A DNA stretch of 27,430 bases from Fimenecus sp045611635 (lineage in GTDB: Bacteria > Bacillota > Clostridia > Oscillospirales > Acutalibacteraceae), in assembly GCA_045611635.1 (NCBI GenBank), contig JAZKXL010000112.1, forward strand, positions 1-27,430, in the 5' to 3' direction. Each line of letters opens with the position of its first letter. Within the stretch, counting starts at the first letter, position 1. The position numbers were made by a program, and so were the translations under genes. The notes under the pieces were generated by a model that was not told where the DNA came from, did no database searches, and saw only the letters and a program-made list of their open reading frames with translations. Below, piece after piece: positions 1 through 6,566 of the stretch.

Positions 1-9
1 CTTTTTCAT
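1..9 (-). CDS. Start of a minus-strand gene cut by the window edge
   Basis: Only three codons (Met-Lys-Lys) lie inside the window. The start is supported by an AAGGGG ribosome binding site at 16-21 (minus strand), about 7 bases upstream of the ATG, and by a consensus promoter at 47-75. A Met-Lys-Lys start is common for exported proteins, but nothing about function can be read. Confidence 0.55.
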
Positions 10-46
10 AACAATTCCCCTTTTATAGAATATTATCTATAAAGTC

Positions 47-75
47 ATTATACACCGCATTAACTTAAAATGCAA
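47..75 (-). promoter_or_regulatory. Sigma-A promoter for the gene starting at 9
   Basis: On the minus strand there is TTGCAT (70-75), a 17-base spacer, and a perfect TATAAT (47-52). It sits about 40 bases upstream of the edge gene and directly after the terminator of the lipoprotein gene, so the edge gene is a separate transcription unit. The same TTGCAT-17-TATAAT layout recurs at 8131-8159 and 23034-23062. Confidence 0.7.
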
Positions 76-76
76 T

Positions 77-107
77 AAAACAGCGACACCCTAATTGAGT
101 GTCGCTG
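77..107 (-). terminator. Rho-independent terminator after the lipoprotein gene
   Basis: A perfect 9-bp stem, CAGCGACAC (81-89) with GTGTCGCTG (99-107), is followed on the minus strand by TTTT (80-77). It lies about 37 bases after the lipoprotein stop codon. Confidence 0.8.
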
Positions 108-143
108 TAAAAATATATACTATATTTTTGTGAATATTTACAA

Positions 144-1322
144 TTATTTAGCAGGAGCGTCTGTTTTCCAACCAAAGTTATATGTAAGTGAAGATGTGCA
201 AGGGAATTCAACAACTACTGTGCCATATTTTGCAAGTGAGCCGCCTAATGTAACATTTGCAGTAACAATCATATTTCTTTCATATGTTGCATAAGTCATT
301 TGGTCGTTAACTGCATTGAATCCTGCCATAATCTTACAAGGTGTAAAAGCAATATCGTATGAATTAACTACCATATAATTCTTTGCAACTTCAAAGTGCT
401 TTAATACAGCTTCTTTTTCACGAACTGTAAACGCTTTTGTAACACTTGCTTCTTCTGGCTTAACCGTAATGCAAATTGTTCTATTAAGCTCTATTGGAAC
501 AAAAATGTATTCGCCATCTTTATCTTCTGCATTTTTACCATCTTCGTCAAGGTCGTTAACAAGAGTTGGAATAATTGAAGTATAAATAGGATATGTAACC
601 ACACCTGTTTCCTTGTTTGTTTCAGTGTAAAGGTCATTGAGTGTAAGTGTGCTTGCGTTCTTTTGTCCAAGAGGATAAATGATGTTTGTTAGGTCTTCAT
701 TAAAATCAGTTGCAACAAGTTCATCATCTTCAGTTGCTTTATATTTTTCTTCGTTAGAAATGTTCATAAGATAGTTGCCAATATCTTTAAGTGACATATC
801 AGTATAAAGGCGGAACGCTGCCTTTAATTCATCTTGGTTTTCAAGCACGTTACCATTAACGTCTTTGAAAACAACGCCATCACCGTGGTTAATCCAAAAG
901 TTTTCATAGTATGAAACTCTTGCAACACCTGTTGTTTTAATTTCATTGATTTTTTCGTTGAAATAGTCAAGAACTTCTTGTTGGTTACCTGTAAATTGTG
1001 CCCATTGTTCGTCTGAAATAAGGTTAAGAATTTCTTTAAAATATTCTTTTTCACCATACTTTGAAACAAGTTCATAATATGAAAGTTTTACAACCTTGTC
1101 GTCAGTTTTTGAGTTAATGTTTTCGTAAAGAATTGCAAGCTCATCACCTGGTAAAACCTCTTTAAGCTCACCATATTTAAACTCAAAATAAACATCTTGT
1201 AAATCAGTTTTAACTGCTACTGCAGTTGGTCTTACAACCTCTGAGCCACAACCTGCAAAAGTCATAGTCATCATTACAACAACTAAGACAAGACTAACAA
1301 TTCTCATAACATTCTTTTTCAT
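144..1322 (-). CDS. Predicted lipoprotein, unknown function
   Basis: This 392-residue protein begins with a lipoprotein signal: Lys-Lys, a hydrophobic run, then the lipobox TFAGC with the lipidated Cys at residue 25. It should therefore be anchored on the outer face of the cytoplasmic membrane. The rest is a mixed, acidic, soluble sequence without further membrane segments, and I recognise no domain. The start has an AAAGGGG ribosome binding site about 8 bases upstream. The gene follows the M28 peptidase gene by 45 bases on the same strand with no visible promoter between them, so the two are probably cotranscribed. A terminator follows at 77-107. It could be a substrate-binding or structural surface protein, but no motif decides this. 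The lipoprotein call is firm; function is unknown. Confidence 0.85.
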   Translation of the reverse strand: MKKNVMRIVSLVLVVVMMTMTFAGCGSEVVRPTAVAVKTDLQDVYFEFKYGELKEVLPGDELAILYENINSKTDDKVVKLSYYELVSKYGEKEYFKEILNLISDEQWAQFTGNQQEVLDYFNEKINEIKTTGVARVSYYENFWINHGDGVVFKDVNGNVLENQDELKAAFRLYTDMSLKDIGNYLMNISNEEKYKATEDDELVATDFNEDLTNIIYPLGQKNASTLTLNDLYTETNKETGVVTYPIYTSIIPTLVNDLDEDGKNAEDKDGEYIFVPIELNRTICITVKPEEASVTKAFTVREKEAVLKHFEVAKNYMVVNSYDIAFTPCKIMAGFNAVNDQMTYATYERNMIVTANVTLGGSLAKYGTVVVEFPCTSSLTYNFGWKTDAPAK

Positions 1323-1367
1323 TATATATTTCCCCTTTCGGTGATAAGGTTCGCCGGTAATTACTTT

Positions 1368-2636
1368 TTAATATGTTTCTTTGAGACCTTGTTCATCAAA
1401 CAAGAACACTGTTTCAAGAACAATTTTAAGCACATCTTCAATAGTTTTCATTTCAAGCATTTTCACTGTATCAAGACGAGTATGATAATATCTTGCAGGA
1501 GCAGGGTCCATACTTGTAAAAGCAACTGATTTAATACCGCCTTGTTGCATTGCTGCTGCGTCAGTTGAGCCAAGCGGTGTTGTTGTAAAATTAACATTTA
1601 CACCTGCATTTTCTGATGCCTTTTTCATCAATGCACAAGCACTACTGTCAAGCTTAACTGTTGCGGTCATATCTTTTGTAACAATGCCCATAAAATCGTA
1701 ATCACGAAGTGTATCAAGTGCTACAAATACGGTTTCAACACCGTCGTCTTTATATTCATCACCATGAAGCTTTGCAAATGCTTTTGAGCCACGAAGACCT
1801 TCTTCTTCAGCACCCATTGAAACTGCAATAACTTCAGTATTTTCAAAGCTAATGTTGTTGTGTTTAAGATATAAAAGCACTGCCATACCAGTGAATACAC
1901 CTGTTAAGTCATCATTTGCACCATCAACAACAAGCTTCCAATTCACAAAGAAAAGTACCGCTATCATAAAAGGTACTACAACAGCTTGTAAAACAATTAA
2001 AGCAATGTTTGCACTGCTGTTATCAACAAACAAACCGACAATGCCTACAACAAGAGTTACAAGAAGTCCTAAAACCGCACCAACAACAACTGTTGTAACC
2101 ATTTTAGGTCCGCCCATATATGTGTAGCGCCACTCATAAGCGGAGTCAATATGACCGCCAATGATAATTCTTCTTTTAACTTCACCTGTCGCCTTGATTT
2201 TGCAAATTACATTACTTGATTCTTCTTTTTTGAAAAATGGGTCAAGCACTTGTTTATAAAGCAAAAATTCACCAACAAGAAAAACTATTGCAATAACACA
2301 AAGTACAACTGAAGCAATATGAAATATATTCGCATACTGTGGAATTACACCTGTAAATGCAATAATTCCTAAAACAGCCGCAAGCAAAGCAAGAGCGCCA
2401 TCAATAGTGACCCAACTCATAAATGCCTTAGGGCTTAATGTAAAGTTTTCTCTTACCACTTCATCAGCAATAGGAGTCATAACTTTTTCTACATAGTCTT
2501 GAGCTTTCTTTTCACCCTCATAACCCGCAGGGCGAGGACCAATTTGCTCACAAACTCTTTTTATTTCACGAACCGCAAAATTTGAACATTCGCGGACTTT
2601 TGAAGCGTAATGAACGTGACTTTCACTTGCTTTCAA
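1368..2636 (-). CDS. Membrane-embedded M28 family zinc metallopeptidase
   Basis: All M28 zinc and catalytic motifs are present: GGHIDS (His 162, Asp 164), GANDDLTG (Asp 242), AEEEGLRGS (Glu 277 catalytic, Glu 278), ALDTL (Asp 308) and YYHTRLDT (His 385). It is probably an aminopeptidase-type enzyme acting on peptides at the membrane. Two hydrophobic hairpins occur. One is at about residues 73-127, before the catalytic domain. The other, at about 180-232, lies between the HxD and GANDD motifs, which are normally only some 10-15 residues apart. Both halves of the active site should face the same side because the insert crosses twice. I chose the TTG start at 2636 because GGAGG (2645-2649) lies 8 bases upstream; an in-frame ATG at 2666 has no ribosome binding site. 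It heads a transcription unit with the lipoprotein gene. The family call is firm; the substrate is unknown. Confidence 0.88.
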   Translation of the reverse strand: MKASESHVHYASKVRECSNFAVREIKRVCEQIGPRPAGYEGEKKAQDYVEKVMTPIADEVVRENFTLSPKAFMSWVTIDGALALLAAVLGIIAFTGVIPQYANIFHIASVVLCVIAIVFLVGEFLLYKQVLDPFFKKEESSNVICKIKATGEVKRRIIIGGHIDSAYEWRYTYMGGPKMVTTVVVGAVLGLLVTLVVGIVGLFVDNSSANIALIVLQAVVVPFMIAVLFFVNWKLVVDGANDDLTGVFTGMAVLLYLKHNNISFENTEVIAVSMGAEEEGLRGSKAFAKLHGDEYKDDGVETVFVALDTLRDYDFMGIVTKDMTATVKLDSSACALMKKASENAGVNVNFTTTPLGSTDAAAMQQGGIKSVAFTSMDPAPARYYHTRLDTVKMLEMKTIEDVLKIVLETVFLFDEQGLKETY

Positions 2637-2656
2637 GAATAATACCTCCAAAAAAA

Positions 2657-2672
2657 GGCAAAACACTTTGCC
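2657..2672. promoter_or_regulatory. 16-bp palindrome in the leader of the M28 gene
   Basis: GGCAAA-ACAC-TTTGCC is a perfect inverted repeat with 6-bp arms. It lies between the promoter (2693-2721) and the ribosome binding site, at roughly +15 to +30 of the transcript. The same arm pattern, RGCAAA-N4-TTTGCY, occurs at 8136-8151 inside the promoter of the tyrosine kinase gene. It could be an operator or a small leader hairpin. Confidence 0.45.
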
Positions 2673-2692
2673 ACAACAATATAATTACAATT

Positions 2693-2721
2693 ATTTTAGC
2701 ACACTTTTCATATTAAGTCAC
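2693..2721 (-). promoter_or_regulatory. Sigma-A promoter with extended -10 for the M28 peptidase
   Basis: The minus strand reads GTGACT (2716-2721), a 17-base spacer, then TAAAAT (2693-2698). TGC directly before the hexamer makes an extended -10. It drives the M28-lipoprotein pair and is back-to-back with the plus-strand gene at 2823. Confidence 0.6.
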
Positions 2722-2747
2722 TACTATTTTTTAAAAAAGTTAAAATA

Positions 2748-2783
2748 TTGACAAGGACTAAAAAAAATAATAAACTATATAAT
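2748..2783 (+). promoter_or_regulatory. Possible promoter of the VanY-like gene
   Basis: A perfect TTGACA (2748-2753) and a perfect TATAAT (2778-2783) are present, but the spacer is 24 bases, too long for a normal sigma-A promoter. TTGACA with TAAACT at 2771-2776 gives 17 bases but a weak -10. The exact promoter is undecided. Confidence 0.35.
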
Positions 2784-2822
2784 GCTCAAAAGAGAAATCT
2801 ATAAAAATCAAGGATTTGAAAT

Positions 2823-3647
2823 ATGAAAAAAACACGCTTGAAAATAAGGTTTGTGCTTTTTGTTTCATTAGTGTTGATTCTTGGAACACTGTTGCTTTTA
2901 TTTGTGGTTTTTTGTCGCAACGACAATTATAACGAAGTTGAAATTACAACCGAAACCACAACAAAGCAAGAAAGCACAACAGTTCCTGTGGTTGAGGAAA
3001 CTACCGTGGAAGAAAGCACAACACTACCTGAAGAAACAACTACACAACCACCTGTAGAATGGGATAATTATCAACCTTTAGCAGTGCTTAATAGCGAAAA
3101 CTGGGCACTTACGCTAATAAGTCAAAAATACCCTTTAGGCAAGGGATACATTCCTACTCTTGCTCCGTTAATTGAAGGCAGTTCAGTTACGGCAGACTCT
3201 CGAGTTGCCGAGGCATATCAGTTAATGTACGCTGATGCGCTCTCACAAGGTTATGTGCTTACACCATATTCGGGATATTGTAGTTATGCTCGTCAGCAAA
3301 CCAACTATGAAAATAAAGTTCAAACTTCCATTTCACAAGGAAAGACGGAAGAAGAGGCAAAGGTGGAAGCCGAAAAACGTGTTGCTCCTGCAGGATGCAA
3401 CGAAAGTGGCGCAGGGCTTTCAGTTGACATTGTCAGCGCTAGCTCAGGATTTGCATCAACTGATGAGTACAAGTGGCTTCTAAACAACGCTTTTAAATAT
3501 GGCTTTGTGCTTCGTTATCCTGAAGACAAAACATCAATTACGGGAATGATTTTTCAACCTTGGCACTGGCGTTATGTTGGTGTTGATGTGGCAACTGAAA
3601 TGAAATCAAACAACCTTTGTTTAGAAGAATATTTGGGTGCAAATTGA
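2823..3647 (+). CDS. VanY-like (M15B) surface protein lacking catalytic residues
   Basis: The 274-residue protein has an N-terminal membrane anchor (about residues 9-31), a Thr/Glu-rich linker (40-77) and a C-terminal domain with the D,D-carboxypeptidase VanY layout. Landmarks are SGYCSY (150-155), AGCNESGAGLSVDI (190-203) and QPWHWRYVG (245-253). In active M15B enzymes these read SGYRS, SEHxxGLAVD and EPWHWR. Here the Arg is Cys 153, the first zinc His is Ser 195 and the catalytic Glu is Gln 245; only zinc ligands Asp 202 and His 248 remain. I infer a non-hydrolytic protein, perhaps one that binds peptidoglycan stem peptides, rather than a working carboxypeptidase. The frame is clean, so it is not a decayed gene. 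AAGGA (2810-2814) lies 8 bases before the ATG. It is transcribed alone. Confidence 0.85.
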   Translation: MKKTRLKIRFVLFVSLVLILGTLLLLFVVFCRNDNYNEVEITTETTTKQESTTVPVVEETTVEESTTLPEETTTQPPVEWDNYQPLAVLNSENWALTLISQKYPLGKGYIPTLAPLIEGSSVTADSRVAEAYQLMYADALSQGYVLTPYSGYCSYARQQTNYENKVQTSISQGKTEEEAKVEAEKRVAPAGCNESGAGLSVDIVSASSGFASTDEYKWLLNNAFKYGFVLRYPEDKTSITGMIFQPWHWRYVGVDVATEMKSNNLCLEEYLGAN

Positions 3648-3653
3648 ATAAAA

Positions 3654-3690
3654 ATTAAAGGCAGGTAGCAAAAAACTACCTGCCCTTTTT
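3654..3690. terminator. Bidirectional terminator between the VanY-like and SPFH genes
   Basis: A perfect 9-bp stem, GGCAGGTAG (3660-3668) with CTACCTGCC (3676-3684), is flanked by a T-run on the plus side (3686-3690) and A-rich sequence on the other. It can end both converging genes. Confidence 0.85.
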
Positions 3691-3700
3691 ATATTACTTT

Positions 3701-4594
3701 TTAGTCTTTCTTTATTAATTCATTAAATGAAGTTGCAAGACCTGCAAGGCCTTGAATTTCTGATGGAATAATGATTTTTGTTGCTTGACCGTCAGCCACT
3801 TTTTCAAATGATTCAAGCGCTTTGATACTGATAAATTCTTTACTTGGATTAACCTTGTTAATCATTTCAATACCTGCTGCTGTTGCTTCTTGAATCTTAA
3901 GAATTGCTGCTGCCTCACCCTCTGCCTCACGTATTTTTGACTCTTTAATAGCATCAGCACGAAGAATTGCAGATTCCTTTTCACCTTCAGCAACAAGGAC
4001 TGCCGCTTTCTTTTCACCTTCAGCTTGAAGGATTTTTTCACGACGTTCACGCTCTGCCTTCATTTGTTTTTCCATTGAATCTTGAATTTCTTTTGGAGGC
4101 ATAATGTTCTTAAGCTCAACACGATTAATCTTGATACCCCAAGAATCAGTTGCTTCATCAAGCACTGTTGTGATTTGTGAGTTGATTGTATCTCTTGAAG
4201 TAAGAGTTGAGTCAAGTTCCATATCACCAATAATATTACGAAGTGTTGTTGCTGTAAGGTTTTCAATAGCCATCATTGGTCTTTCAACACCATAGGTGTA
4301 AAGTTTTGGGTCAACAATTCTATAGAAAACAACTGTATCAATTGACATTGTAACATTATCTTTTGTAATAACTGGCTGAGGTGGAAAATCCACAACAGCT
4401 TCTTTTAAGCTAACTCTTTTTGCCACTCTATCAATTACTGGAATTTTTACATGAATACCTGTTTCCCAGGTTGTGTGGTATGCACCAAGGCGCTCAATAA
4501 CATAAGCATTTGCCTGAGGTACAATAATCACGTTTTTGATAATAATTGCGATTACAATTACTGCGATGACAACAAAAAATGTTAATAATTCCAT
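3701..4594 (-). CDS. SPFH/stomatin-like membrane scaffold protein
   Basis: This 297-residue protein has the typical stomatin/QmcA build. One N-terminal membrane helix (about residues 3-24) is followed by an SPFH domain from VPQANAYVIERLG to about residue 180. A long charged coiled coil rich in AEGEKKAA/AEGEKESA repeats (about 180-235) and a short C-terminal segment complete it. The family forms large ring-like membrane oligomers that organise proteases and microdomains. It lies 20 bases downstream of the NfeD gene, and SPFH plus NfeD is a well-known functional pair in bacteria. The length matches the family. A ribosome binding site (AAAGGAGA) precedes the ATG. I do not assign a gene name because several paralogous families share this layout. 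Confidence 0.9.
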   Translation of the reverse strand: MELLTFFVVIAVIVIAIIIKNVIIVPQANAYVIERLGAYHTTWETGIHVKIPVIDRVAKRVSLKEAVVDFPPQPVITKDNVTMSIDTVVFYRIVDPKLYTYGVERPMMAIENLTATTLRNIIGDMELDSTLTSRDTINSQITTVLDEATDSWGIKINRVELKNIMPPKEIQDSMEKQMKAERERREKILQAEGEKKAAVLVAEGEKESAILRADAIKESKIREAEGEAAAILKIQEATAAGIEMINKVNPSKEFISIKALESFEKVADGQATKIIIPSEIQGLAGLATSFNELIKKD

Positions 4595-4614
4595 AATGTT
4601 TCTCCTTTAATAGT

Positions 4615-5052
4615 TTATTTTGTTATAACAAGCGTTGTCCCATCAACGCTTACTATCTTAACTGCCTGGTCTTTGGGAATTGCTTCACCATCTTGTGTTT
4701 TGGCTTTCCAATAAATATCGCCAACAAGCACTTTTCCATTAAGACCATTTGTATCTTCAGTAGTCTTACCATATTTGCCAATAAGCTTACCGTTTGGACT
4801 AACTTCATCTTTGTCTTTTTTTATGTATTTCTTGTAAATTTTACGAGAAATAACTAAAGAAATTGCACTTAGAATAACAAAGATAAGAATTTGAAGGAAT
4901 AAATTGTCAATCAGCAACGATGTCAACGCAGTTAAAATTGCTGCTGGAACAAACCAAATTGAAACTAGCGCAGCCGTTGACAACTCAATTACAAGAGCAA
5001 CAACCCCTATAACAGTCCACAACGCCCACAAATTTTCCATAAAAAAGTCCAT
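4615..5052 (-). CDS. NfeD-like membrane protein, partner of the SPFH protein
   Basis: This short NfeD (145 residues) has about three hydrophobic helices (residues 8-67), a basic connector (KIYKKYIKKDK) and a C-terminal beta-rich OB-fold domain of about 60 residues. That domain carries the typical G-x-A/V and KAKTQDGEAIPKDQAVKIVSVDG pattern. The family partners SPFH proteins in membrane quality control, and the SPFH gene follows within 20 bases. I chose the ATG at 5052 because AAGGTGAG lies directly upstream; an ATG 15 bases earlier has no such site. It lacks the long N-terminal ClpP-like protease domain of larger NfeD proteins, so it is the truncated NfeD1b type. Confidence 0.87.
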   Translation of the reverse strand: MDFFMENLWALWTVIGVVALVIELSTAALVSIWFVPAAILTALTSLLIDNLFLQILIFVILSAISLVISRKIYKKYIKKDKDEVSPNGKLIGKYGKTTEDTNGLNGKVLVGDIYWKAKTQDGEAIPKDQAVKIVSVDGTTLVITK

Positions 5053-5083
5053 ATTCTCACCTTCCATTCATTGTTATGCTTTA

Positions 5084-5112
5084 ATCATATCACAAATACA
5101 ATAAAATCTCAA
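5084..5112 (-). promoter_or_regulatory. Sigma-A promoter of the NfeD-SPFH operon
   Basis: The minus strand has TTGAGA (5107-5112), a 17-base spacer, and TATGAT (5084-5089). TGA directly before the hexamer makes an extended -10. It lies about 30 bases upstream of the NfeD start. Confidence 0.7.
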
Positions 5113-5122
5113 GAATATTTAT

Positions 5123-5149
5123 AAAAATAAGGGTAGTTAAAAACTACCC
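5123..5149 (-). terminator. Terminator of the MATE gene, overlapping its stop codon
   Basis: A perfect 8-bp stem (GGGTAGTT, loop AAA, AACTACCC; 5131-5149) is followed on the minus strand by TTATTTTTAT. The TAG stop codon of the MATE gene (5144-5146) is inside the stem. Confidence 0.8.
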
Positions 5150-6499
5150 TTTCATTTTTGCTTTAGCATTCTTTAATGTTTTCTTTAAGAAGATTGCACT
5201 TAATATCAGCGACACAGTTTCAGCTATTGGGAATGCAAACCAAACAAGATTAAGGTTGCCGGTTTGTGCAAGAAGCCACGCTGAAGGAAGCAGTGCTAAC
5301 AACTGACGACAAATAGAAACAATCAAACTATGATTTGGATTTCCAACCGCCTGACACACCGACCCTGAAATTATACAAAATCCTGCAAAAATAAGATGTA
5401 TTCCAATAATTCTTAGTGCCGGCACACCAATTTCTAACATTTTTTCTGACGCATTGAAAAATCCCAACAGCACATGTGGAATAAGCTCAAATGTTAACAT
5501 TCCTATACTCATTACTGTAACAGCAGTGACAATGGTAAGTATAATCGTCTTTTTAACTCTATCATATCTTTTTGCGCCATAGTTATATGCAATTATTGGC
5601 ACCATGCCATTGTTAAGTCCAAAAATCGGCATAAATATAAAGCTTTGCAATTTAAAATATGCACCAAAAACTGCCGTTGCAGTTGTTGTAAAACCAATAA
5701 GAATTTTATTCATACAGAAGGTCATAATTGAGCCGATTGACTGCATTATGATTGATGGTAAACCGATTTTATAAATTTCTTTTACAATTTCTTTATCAAA
5801 TTTTATTAATTTGAAGCTGATATGAATATCTTTGTTGAATTTTAAATTAAAAATAACCGCTGCCACACCTGCTGCTATTTGACCTGCAACAGTAGCAATA
5901 GCCGCACCTGCAACCTCTAATTTAGGAAAACCAAAAAGTCCAAAAATAAGAATAGGGTCAAGCACAATATTAACAACGGTACCAATCATATGTGTAATCA
6001 TTGTACAAAAAGTTCTTCCCGTTGCCTGAAGCATTTTTTCAAAGCAAAACTGAGTTAAAATACCTATTGAACAGCACATACAAATTGATGCATAATCTAC
6101 ACCATATTTTACAATTTCATCTACATCAGTTTGAGCCAAAAAGAATGGTTTTGCTAGGAAAAATCCAATCAATGCAAATACTACATAACTACAAGCGAAC
6201 AAGAAAATGCCAGTATTTGCAATTTTATTTGCTTTGTCAAGTTGTTTTGCACCCAAAGACCTTGACAAAAGTGCATTCATACCCACTGCAGTACCACCGC
6301 AAACAGCAATCATTAACTGCTGCAAAGGAAATGTAAGTGAGACTGCATTAAGAGCATTTTCACTTAATTGAGCAACAAATATACTGTCAACAATGTTATA
6401 GCACGCCTGAACTACCATTGAAATCATCATTGGTGCAGACATTGAAAACAACAGTTTGCCTACAGGCATTGTTCCCATTTTATTTTCTTTAACACTCAT
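5144..6499 (-). CDS. MATE family multidrug/metabolite exporter
   Basis: The 451-residue polytopic protein has two homologous six-helix halves, as in MATE antiporters that use a Na+ or H+ gradient to export organic cations or metabolites. Supporting segments are PVGKLLFSMSAPMMISMVVQ near the N-terminus, VDSIFVAQLSENALNAVSLTFPLQ, GTAVGMNALLSRSLGA, and in the second half GLNNGMVPIIAYNYGAKRYDRVKK. It most resembles the MepA-like branch. AAGGATG lies just upstream of the ATG. The terminator of the tyrosine kinase gene (6521-6552) stands between the two genes and I see no convincing promoter of its own, so it may depend on read-through. It is the only gene here ending in TAG, apart from the TAG inside glnS. 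Confidence 0.9.
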   Translation of the reverse strand: MSVKENKMGTMPVGKLLFSMSAPMMISMVVQACYNIVDSIFVAQLSENALNAVSLTFPLQQLMIAVCGGTAVGMNALLSRSLGAKQLDKANKIANTGIFLFACSYVVFALIGFFLAKPFFLAQTDVDEIVKYGVDYASICMCCSIGILTQFCFEKMLQATGRTFCTMITHMIGTVVNIVLDPILIFGLFGFPKLEVAGAAIATVAGQIAAGVAAVIFNLKFNKDIHISFKLIKFDKEIVKEIYKIGLPSIIMQSIGSIMTFCMNKILIGFTTTATAVFGAYFKLQSFIFMPIFGLNNGMVPIIAYNYGAKRYDRVKKTIILTIVTAVTVMSIGMLTFELIPHVLLGFFNASEKMLEIGVPALRIIGIHLIFAGFCIISGSVCQAVGNPNHSLIVSICRQLLALLPSAWLLAQTGNLNLVWFAFPIAETVSLILSAIFLKKTLKNAKAKMKG

Positions 6500-6520
6500 T
6501 TTTTACATCCTTAAATTACA

Positions 6521-6552
6521 CAAAAACAAACCGTACAAAACGTACGGTTTGT
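6521..6552 (-). terminator. Terminator after the tyrosine kinase gene
   Basis: A perfect 11-bp stem, ACAAACCGTAC (6526-6536) with GTACGGTTTGT (6542-6552) and a 5-base loop, is followed on the minus strand by a run of five Ts. It lies 15 bases after the kinase stop codon. Confidence 0.8.
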
Positions 6553-6566
6553 AATTTTTATTTTAA

